Below, piece by piece: positions 57,603-64,000 of a stretch of DNA of 64,000 bases. The position numbers and the translations under genes were made by a program. Every line of letters starts with the position of its first letter. Position 1 is the stretch's first letter. The DNA is from Caenorhabditis elegans (lineage: Eukaryota; Nematoda; Chromadorea; Rhabditida; Rhabditidae), in contig NC_003279.8 in NCBI RefSeq assembly GCF_000002985.6, positions 992,001 to 1,056,000 on the forward strand, in the 5' to 3' direction. Under the pieces are notes generated by a model. It was given only the letters and a program-made list of their open reading frames with translations, ran no database searches and was not told where the DNA came from.

Positions 57603-58638
57603 ATGTCAAAAGCCTTTGTCGACGGACTTCTCCAATCTTCCAAAGTTGTCGTATTCAGCAAATCGTACTGCCCGTACTGCCATAAGGTAACACAATTTTT
57701 CTGAAAAATTTGAATTTTCCTCGAAAATTGCTTTTTGTCATCAAAAAAAAAAAAAAATTTTTCTGAACAATTTTGTCCTAAAAAATTTGCTTTTTTCTGG
57801 ATTTTCAGCGAAATTTCCCAATTTTTTTGAAAAATTTATTCCAAAAAAAATTATTTTAAAAAATCGTGTGCAACAGAGCGCAGTTGCACCAGTATGAAAT
57901 TTTGCAAATTCAATTTAACTTAAAAATCAAACATTTCTGTATTTTTCTGAAAATGCAGAAATTTTGGGTCTCGTAGCGATTTTTTTTGAGAAATTTTCGG
58001 AAAATTGAAGACAACGGCAAAAATCAATAATTTGCGAAAAAATCTGTCACGGGGTTCTGGCATTCCTCATTGAATTTTTCGCGCTCCATTGACAATCGGC
58101 TGCCGGACAACGCGTGGGAAAGTGTCGTGTACTCCACACGGACAAATACATTTAGTTTTACAACTGAAATCGAGCCGCGACGCGACACGCAACGCGCCGT
58201 AAATCTACCCCAGATATGGCCGAGCCAAATGGCCTAGTTCGGCAAAAACTCTTCCATTTCAATTTATGAGGGAAGCCAGAAATCCGTGAAAATTGAGAAA
58301 AATATTATCCATTTTCAAAATCTTTTTTTTGCAAAATTTTTGAGTCTCGGATACATTTTTTAAAATAATTTTTTGAGAAAAATTAAAAAACCCCAATTTT
58401 TCAGGCTCGTGCTGCTCTTGAATCGGTCAACGTGAAGCCCGACGCTCTGCAATGGATCGAAATCGACGAGCGCAAGGATTGCAATGAGATTCAGGATTAT
58501 CTTGGCTCTCTAACCGGAGCCCGCTCGGTGCCACGTGTCTTCATCAACGGCAAGTTCTTCGGCGGCGGTGACGACACAGCGGCCGGAGCCAAGAACGGAA
58601 AACTCGCCGCACTGCTCAAGGAAACCGGAGCTCTATAG
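57603..58638 (+). CDS. glrx-10: Dithiol glutaredoxin, 105 aa
   Basis: Exons 57603-57686 and 58405-58638 join in phase 0. The active site CPYC lies at residues 23-26. The glutathione-binding SVPR motif has its cis-proline at 71, and GGGDD follows at 81-85. These are the defining residues of class I dithiol glutaredoxins, which reduce protein disulfides and glutathione adducts. There is no targeting peptide, so a cytosolic location is likely; the length is typical of the family. Intron 1 contains a 235-bp MITE. Codon use is more GC-rich than in neighbouring genes, as expected of a well-expressed gene. Confidence 0.95.
58048..58288 (-). mobile_element. 235-bp MITE in the glrx-10 intron
   Basis: Reverse orientation: CACGGGGTTCTGGC at the left and GCCAGAAATCCGTG at the right. 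All internal blocks are present, making this one of the best-preserved copies. Confidence 0.9.
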
Positions 58639-58748
58639 AATTTGAATCGCCATTAATTTTTATGTATTTGATTTATTTTTTTCTTCATAATTCAATGACA
58701 CAACCCGAGATAAAAGTGAGAAAAGAGAGAAAAGTAGTACAGCCAAAA

Positions 58749-58905
58749 CACGTGGTGTTAGCAGAGTGTCTCATTGCGGCTTGATCTACGCTGATCTACA
58801 AAAAATGCGGGAGAAGAGACGCAGAGTTCTCACATTTTTCTGGGCAAAAAATTCCCGCATTTTTTGTAGATCAAACCGTAATGGGACAGCCTGGCACCCC
58901 ACGTG
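58749..58905. mobile_element. Palindromic MITE between glrx-10 and the LDLa gene
   Basis: Left end CACGTGGTGTTAGCAGAGTG; right end GGACAGCCTGGCACCCCACGTG. It ends 19 bases before the stop codon of the LDLa/TM gene and therefore must lie in or beyond that gene's 3' UTR. Confidence 0.88.
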
Positions 58906-58923
58906 CCAAAAAAAAAACGAAAT

Positions 58924-61645
58924 TCAAGAATACATAGAACTGATTAGAATATCGTCTTCGTCGGAATCCTGTTGCAGTATGCTCGGGCCCCCGTGCCCGC
59001 CGCCACGTCGATTTCGAAATCCGGATTTTTGTCGTGATCGCCGACGAATCACAGCGACTACGGCAACCGAGAGAACGAAAAACGCGACAAAGGCGAAGAA
59101 AATGTGCGAGTATTGGATTGTGACGGTGCCTGAAAATTAAAAAAAAAAGGTTTTTGATGAATATGCGCGTAAAATTCGGTGTGTTGCGAAGTTTGGCTAA
59201 TTTTTGGCGCATACCATGAGATTTACTGCAAAATTTTCAAAAAAGATATGTTGTTTCACACGTGGTGCCAGGCTGTCCTATTACGGTTTGATCTACAAAA
59301 AATGCGGGAATTTTTGTGCGAAATCGGTTAAGAACTCTGCGTCTCTTCTCCCGCATTTTTTGTAGATCTACGTAGATCAAGCCGAAATGAGACACTCTGG
59401 TGCGCCACGTGGTTTTACATAGTTTAATTAAATTTGCGCGTAAGATATGGTGTAATATGGTGGCTTTCAATTTGAAAGTTTGCAACAATTGCGCGTGAAA
59501 TATAGTGTTTTTTTGAGGTTTGGGATTAGTTTGCGCGTGAGATGCAGTGTGTCCTAGTTCAACAGAATCTTGCTCGTATGGCGTAGTATTACAGGGAACA
59601 CAAAATTCTGAGAATGCGTATTGCACAACATATTTGACGCGCAAAATATCTCGTAGCGAAAACTATGACTACTGTAGCGCTTCTGTTGATTTACGGCCGC
59701 TTGATTTGTTGAAATTAATTAAAAATTTAAATTGAATGTCGCTGTGGCTATTCGAAAATATATTCATTTCGACAATCGAGATCCCGTAAATCGACCTACA
59801 GTAGTCATTCAAAGAATTACTGTAGTTTTCGCTACGAGATATTTTGCGCGTCAAATATGTTGTGCAATACGCGTTCGCGTAATATAGTCTTCGAAATAAG
59901 AAAAATCAATAATACCTGAAGATTCAGCGGTTATCGTCGTTGTCTCCTTCACCGCCGCTACGGTGGCCTGCACATTTGTCTGTCGTGGTTGAGCAACTCC
60001 CTCACGAGCCATCGGCGCTCCGCCCCTGGAATATCGATTTTATTGATTTTTTATAGAGCGCAATAGACTCTACATATTTGTGTACACAAACCCCATATCG
60101 AATAACTCCGGAAAATCGGTGATCTCCTGTTGAAGAATATTCGAGAGAAGCGAATCCGCCATTTTATCGATTTTTTTTGGATTTTTTTTTCAACAGGAAG
60201 TGGAAACTGGAGGAAAAACGAGCCAAGGAATTGGGTGGAAAATTTGATAATTTTACTGATAAGGAAAATGTCGTCAAAATGCTATATAAAATATAAATTT
60301 TATTTCGTAACAAGCGTGAAAAAATGTACCGCACAGCAATGACTATTTATTGATTTTTACAAGCCGCACGTGGTGTCAGAGTGTCTCATTGCGGCTTGAT
60401 CTACGCTGATCTACAAAAAATGCGGCAGAGTTCTCAACTGATTTCCCATGGTTCAGAACGTGCTGACGTCACATATTTTTGGCCAAAAAAATCCCGCATT
60501 TTTTGTAGATCAAACCATAATGGCACCACGTGGAGCAATTTCTCATTGGAGCGTGTTTGCAACCTAACCTCGCTTCGCAATTCCACTCGTCGGACCCGTC
60601 GGTGCACTGCGTAATCCCGTCACAAACGTCATAATGTGCTATGCATTCTCCGTTTCGACACGCCCATTCCCATTCCCCTGAAAATAGAAGACATGGCTTA
60701 AGTTTCTCCGAGATTTCTAGGCCATTGAAAATCAAGCCGATGCGCTCCACTGCAAAACAGTGTGCAGTGGAGCGCATTTGTATCGCAACTCACGTGGACA
60801 TTGTGGTAGAACGGGTCTTTGTGCCAGACGATCAATATTCGATTGCGGTTCGTACTGAAAATTTTTGGGGAATTTTTCGAGGTTAGAAAGTGCGCTCCAC
60901 CGATGTTTCACTTGAATTCAATGTTTCATGGATTTCTGGCTTCCCTTATAAATTGAAATGGAAATTTCTGCCGAACTAGGCCATTTTGGCTCGGCCATAT
61001 CTGGGGTAGATTTACGGCGCGTTGCGTGTCGCGTCGCGGCTCGATTTTAGTTGTAAAACTAAATGTATTTGTCCGTGTGGAGTACACGACACTTTCCCAC
61101 GCGTTGTCCGCCAGGCGATTGTCAAATGAAAAAGGCCAGAACCCCCGTGTTGAATGTTTTTGAAACTTCTTCATGAGTAAACGCGCTCCATTGCAAATTA
61201 AAACGTGTACTTCACGTGGACAAGTCAATTTTTGATTTTTTGGATTTTTTTAAAATCAATAAAAAATGGGTCAAAATCGACACAATTCGTTTGAAAAAAG
61301 TAGAAATAAAGTCGATTGTAATCAAAAATCAAATTTTCAAGTCAGAAAGAACGCTCTACTGATCTTTAACGCCGTGTACTCCACGTGGAAAAGTGAATTA
61401 TCGATTTTTGGGCTCAATTTACTGGAATTTTCAAAAAAAAAAAAAAAATCTTCTACAATAATCTACAGCAGTGGTGGGCGGCAAACGATTTTTTCCGGCA
61501 AATCGGCAAATTGCCGGAATTGAAAATTTCCGGCAAATAGGCAATAGCCGCCAACCTCTGATCTACAGTACCCGCTACAAAATTCCCAACAAACCTGCGA
61601 ATTAACACGGTAGATCATTAGAAAAATCAGAAATTGAGCGTTCAT
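58924..61645 (-). CDS. Single-pass membrane protein with one LDL-receptor class A domain
   Basis: Five exons on the minus strand, 61645-61595, 60854-60794, 60677-60569, 60025-59916 and 59129-58924, give 178 aa. A signal peptide (MNAQFLIFLMIYRVNSQ) is followed by an LDLa module with cysteines at 36, 44, 49, 56, 62 and 71 and the calcium-binding CTDGSDEWNC end. A Thr-rich stalk (KETTTITAESS) and a TM helix at about 119-138 come next. The basic then acidic tail (RRRSRQKSGFRNRRGGG; DSDEDD) would be cytoplasmic. LDLa modules bind ligands in a calcium-dependent way; the ligand is unknown. The exon at 60162-60092 can replace the first three exons because it has the same phase. Introns hold two MITE types and a palindromic element. 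Confidence 0.8.
59259..59411. mobile_element. Palindromic MITE in the last intron of the LDLa gene
   Basis: Left end CACGTGGTGCCAGGCTGTCC; right end GACACTCTGGTGCGCCACGTG. The GTGACGTCAGCACG centre is deleted. Confidence 0.86.
59590..59885. mobile_element. Second copy of the ATTACGGGAACACAAAATT palindromic element
   Basis: Arms share GAATGCGTATTGCACAACAT, GCGCGTCAAATATGTTG and ATATCTCGTAGCGAAAACTA, as at 19920-20186. The centre differs and is longer here. Confidence 0.82.
60092..60162 (-). CDS. Candidate alternative first exon of the LDLa gene (no LDLa domain)
   Basis: An ATG at 60162 opens 23 codons (MADSLLSNILQQEITDFPEL...) ending in phase 2 at a GTTTGTG donor. It joins the exon at 60025 in frame. 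A strong acceptor-like TTTTTCCTCCAG lies about 50 bases upstream and could be a trans-splice site. Inserted internally it would break the frame, so it can only be a first exon. The product would lack the signal peptide and LDLa domain but keep stalk, TM helix and tail (132 aa). Confidence 0.55.
60367..60532. mobile_element. Palindromic MITE in intron 3 of the LDLa gene
   Basis: Left end CACGTGGTGTCAGAGTGTC; the right end is shortened to CATAATGGCACCACGTG, with the GGACAGCCTGA block missing. Confidence 0.87.
60927..61149 (+). mobile_element. 235-bp MITE in intron 1 of the LDLa gene
   Basis: Left end CATGGATTTCTGGC; right end AAAGGCCAGAACCCCCGTG. The AATGGAGCGCGAAAAATTC block near the right end is deleted. 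Confidence 0.86.
61469..61560. mobile_element. Short hAT-type element with 8-bp target duplication
   Basis: A 92-bp element begins CAGTGGTGGGCGGC and ends GCCGCCAACCTCTG, flanked on both sides by the octamer ATCTACAG (61461-61468 and 61561-61568). The inside has GGCAAATCGGCAAATTGCCG, the complement of the 35-bp satellite unit. It lies in intron 1 of the LDLa gene, 35 bases from exon 1. Confidence 0.9.
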
Positions 61646-62361
61646 AGTTGTGAGCGCGCGCGCGGTGAACGTAATAAAAGGCACCAAATTTCGAAATAAT
61701 GCTCTCTTCCTTGTGCTCCACACGACTACATGTGATCGATTCCCGAGACGGCTAAGAGAAGCTGTGCGGCGGGCGAGAGAGCACGCTGTGTAAAAGAGAC
61801 GCGCAGAGAAATTCGGGTGAAGCTGTTGTGTGGGGTGGTGCCTGGGGGGCTTATAATAAACGCGCTCTATTGATAATTTGCATGAAATTGTCTGGGGATC
61901 TCAATTTTCATCAAAAAGTGAGAAAAAAAAAAACGATTTTTCACGAGTTGCTAGGCTGTCCCATTTCAGTTTGATCTACAAAAAATGCGGGAATTTTTCG
62001 CCCAAAAAATGTGTAGATCAAACCGAAATGGGACACTCTGACACAACGTGAATTTTGGGAAGCAGTGGGGAGAGAAAAAAAGTCGAGATTTGGGTCTTTT
62101 AGAATGCAATTTTTCGATGAAAAATGTTAAAAATTCAAATTTTGTCTCTGAAAAATTCACAAAACGACCCAAAATCTTGATTTTTCACTAGAAAATCGGG
62201 AAAAATAGTGTATGTGTGTTTGGGTGGGGGAGATTCACAAAAAATCGGGGAAAAAAGTCGAAAACACACACACAGAAATGTAATATAAGACAGTTATTTA
62301 CAACCAGCTCAGCGCAAAAAAAAAATATTTAAATGAAAATTTTTCGCGGCGATTCTCTCTC
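61646..62361. promoter_or_regulatory. Upstream region of the LDLa gene / 3' flank of vps-4
   Basis: The part next to the LDLa start is unusually GC-rich (GCGCGCGCGG at 61653-61662; GAGACGCGCAGAG) and may be its promoter. Further right are a truncated palindromic MITE and the putative 3' UTR of vps-4. Confidence 0.5.
61943..62050. mobile_element. Truncated palindromic MITE
   Basis: Only the outer halves remain: GGCTGTCCCATTTCAGTTTG, then directly GTAGATCAAACCGAAATGGG and GACACTCTGACACAACGTG. The central ACGTGCTGACGTC is deleted. Confidence 0.82.
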
Positions 62362-62469
62362 TTATTCCTGTCCATCCTGTCCGAAATCGTTTTTGAACGC
62401 CTCCAAACGGTCGAGATCAGTGTTGTTGACTGTCGGTTTTACGGATGCCAGCGAACGCGAAATGTCTTG
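62362..62469 (-). CDS. vps-4: Last exon of the ESCRT-disassembly AAA-ATPase VPS4
   Basis: A minus-strand exon of 36 codons follows a TTTCAG acceptor and ends in TAA. It reads SLASVKPTVNNTDLDRLEAF, then KNDFGQDGQE. The KPTV-x3-DL pattern and the final DFGQ-G are the conserved C-terminal helix of VPS4 ATPases, which packs onto the AAA domain and ends the protein. VPS4 disassembles ESCRT-III at endosomes and in cytokinesis. The rest of the gene lies to the right, beyond the window; no further exon is visible up to 64000. Confidence 0.87.
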   Translation of the reverse strand, partial: QDISRSLASVKPTVNNTDLDRLEAFKNDFGQDGQE

Positions 62470-62518
62470 CTGAAATTTGGGGAAAAATGGTTAAAAATTA
62501 TCAAATTTTTGATAATTT

Positions 62519-62695
62519 CACGTGGTGCCAGGGGCTTTCCCCATTACGGTTTGATCTACAAAAAATGCGGGAATTTTTTGCCTAACGAAAAAAAATGTGA
62601 CGTCAGCACCACGTTCTTAACCATGCGAAATCAGTTCCCGCATTTTTTGTAGATCAACGTAGATCAAACCGAAATGAGACACTTTGACGCCACGT
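62519..62695. mobile_element. Palindromic MITE in the vps-4 intron
   Basis: Left end CACGTGGTGCCAGGGGCTTTCC; right end GACACTTTGACGCCACGTG. It shares the GCCAGGGGCT variant with the copy at 56801, suggesting one subfamily. Confidence 0.87.
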
Positions 62696-62749
62696 GTACT
62701 TTTCAGTTTGAAAATTGGGGAAAATGGTGAAAATTTCAAATTTTTGATA

Positions 62750-63130
62750 ATTTTCGGTTAAAAATTGGAAAAAAGGCTCAAAATCGGAGAAAAATCGACA
62801 AAAATTTTATAAAGCTGAAAAAAAATCAAAATATCCAGAAAAATTTGCTCATTTTCTAAAAAAAACCGTTTTTGTTTTTTTGAATTTTCTCAAAATTTTC
62901 AATTTTCAAAAATTATCAAATTTTTGATAATTATTGGTTAAAAATTGGGAAAAACGGGTAAAAATTTCAAATTTTTTATAATTATTGGTTAAAAATTGGG
63001 AAAAACGGGTAAAAATTTCAAATTTTTTATAATTTTTGGTTAAAAATTGGGAAAAATGGATAAAAATTTCAAATTTTTGATAATTTCTAGTTAAAAATTG
63101 GAAAAAATTGTTAACATTTCAAAAAATTTG
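62750..63130 (+). repeat. Short tandem repeat of AATTTTTGGTTAAAAATTGGGAAAA units
   Basis: Five or six units of about 50-60 bases combine TTGGTTAAAAATTGGGAAAA with GGTAAAAATTTCAAATTTTT. Confidence 0.8.
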
Positions 63131-63275
63131 AATTTTATGGTGGAAAATTTGAGAAAATGGAAAATAAGACTAAAATTTTAAAATTGCAGCAAAAAAAAAT
63201 TTAAAAAGCTGAAAAAAATCAAAATATCTGGAAAGATTTGCTCATTTTTATTTAAAAAAAAACACGTTTTTTATT

Positions 63276-63702
63276 TTTGAAAAATTGTATTGATTTTTTT
63301 CTCTGTTTTTCCTTGACAAAATCCTCTTAAAATGCTCAATTTAAGCAGCCAAAATGTAATATTTTTCTCGAGGAAAAAAGAAAGAAATTCTTCAAAAAAT
63401 GAGTAGAAATTAGATTGAATCGGTTTGAAATAAGAAATAAAAAAAAGTTCCAAAAATTCAAAAATTATGGCATTTTCAGAAAATCAAAAATTTTTTTTTC
63501 ATTCTCCAACTCAAATTTTTGGATTTATAGAAACTTTTTTTTTGTATTTCAAACCGATTTAAGCTAATTTTTACTCATTTTCTGAAGATTTTCTACATTT
63601 TTTCTTTTAAAAATATTACATTTTCATTACTTTTTGGCTGCTTAAATTGAGCATTTTAACAGGGGTTTGAAAAGGGGAAAAAAAGTCAATACAATTTTTC
63701 AA
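63276..63702. repeat. Giant palindrome 8 in the vps-4 intron
   Basis: Arms of about 200 bases: AAATGCTCAATTTAAGCAGC on the left and GCTGCTTAAATTGAGCATTT on the right, centre near 63490. The arms have diverged more than in palindromes 4-7. Confidence 0.85.
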
Positions 63703-64000
63703 AAAAATAAAAAAGAGCAACTCAAGCTGAATGAATGATTTTTAAAATAATCAGAGAAAAATCTTCGAAAAAAAAGCAAATTTTTATTCTGAAATTCTGA
63801 TTTTTTTTAACTTTTCAAAATTTTGGTTGAGAAAATCGAAAAGATTAGCTTAAAAATGAAAAATTCTAGGAAAAACTTCTGGAATTTTCCACATTTTCAG
63901 CGTTTCTAGACAATTGTTAAAAAGATTTAATTTTTTTTTCAGATATAAAATTCCCGAATTTTTTGAAAATTAGTTTAAAAAAAAACCGATTTTCCTTCAT

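Larger units (their letters stand above)
62470..64000. other. Intron of vps-4, no exon visible
   Basis: It holds one palindromic MITE, a run of TTGGTTAAAAATTGGGAAAA units (62750-63120) and a palindrome (63276-63702). The sequence is otherwise AT-rich. Confidence 0.6.

Noticed and set aside
58766..60614. Frames starting MSHCGLIYADLQKMR
   Set aside because: They arise from the palindromic MITE at 58749 and 60367, and the first overlaps the real minus-strand exon of the LDLa gene.
9361..61228. Recurrent 60-95 aa frames beginning [11 protein letters not shown] or reading [20 protein letters not shown]
   Set aside because: They are the two strands of the 235-bp MITE; frames differ between copies and no start or splice pattern is conserved.
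1..64000. CRISPR array, bacterial operon features or integrated virus
   Set aside because: Repeats lack unique equal-length spacers, all genes have spliceosomal introns, and no viral protein was recognised.

Overview
The window looks like a piece of a Caenorhabditis genome, most probably C. elegans. The introns are mostly AT-rich and full of T/A homopolymers, with short donors and TTTTCAG-type acceptors. Several genes start right behind a TTTCCAG site, as expected for spliced-leader trans-splicing, and an interstitial array of the nematode telomere hexamer TTAGGC is present. I recognise the products as SPD-1, MRPL-38, GLRX-10 and the C-terminus of VPS-4. From memory these genes lie together on the left arm of C. 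elegans chromosome I, but I could not check that here.

Layout: 1-4044 is non-coding and filled with a TAGGCC-type short repeat. 4045-13066 (+) is a seven-exon four-TM protein with a PPxY tail. Its 5.3 kb fourth intron carries a fold-back element with telomeric repeats. 14102-18765 (+) is a TBCCD1-like protein and 19513-22307 (-) a MADF-like protein. Next come three small secreted-protein genes: a four-cysteine peptide (23204-23731, -) and two tandem saposin-like genes (24410-25131 and 26843-27157, +). 27915-37908 (-) is mrpl-38, with about 8.8 kb of introns made largely of giant palindromes and tandem repeats. 38829-41435 (-) is spd-1. It is divergent from a 13-exon helical protein of unknown identity (42473-48763, +). 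49484-56186 (+) is a ZCCHC8-like nuclear exosome adaptor, 57603-58638 (+) is glrx-10, 58924-61645 (-) is an LDLa/transmembrane protein with an apparent alternative first exon, and 62362-62469 (-) is the last exon of vps-4.

All gene models were assembled by hand from splice sites. Every listed exon chain keeps frame, and exon lengths were checked against codon phase. The genes do not form one pathway; they are ordinary housekeeping, cytoskeletal and secretory genes embedded in repeats.

The unusual content is the repeat landscape. There are at least 14 copies of a roughly 235-bp MITE with 23-bp inverted ends, 14 full or partial copies of a CACGTGGTGTCAG palindromic MITE, and hAT-type elements with clean 8-bp target duplications that also seeded a 35-bp satellite. 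Seven intronic fold-backs have arms of about 200-650 bp. There is a 22-nt C homopolymer, and head-to-head telomeric arrays lie inside an inverted-repeat element. I found no complete transposase, no confident RNA gene and no CRISPR array.
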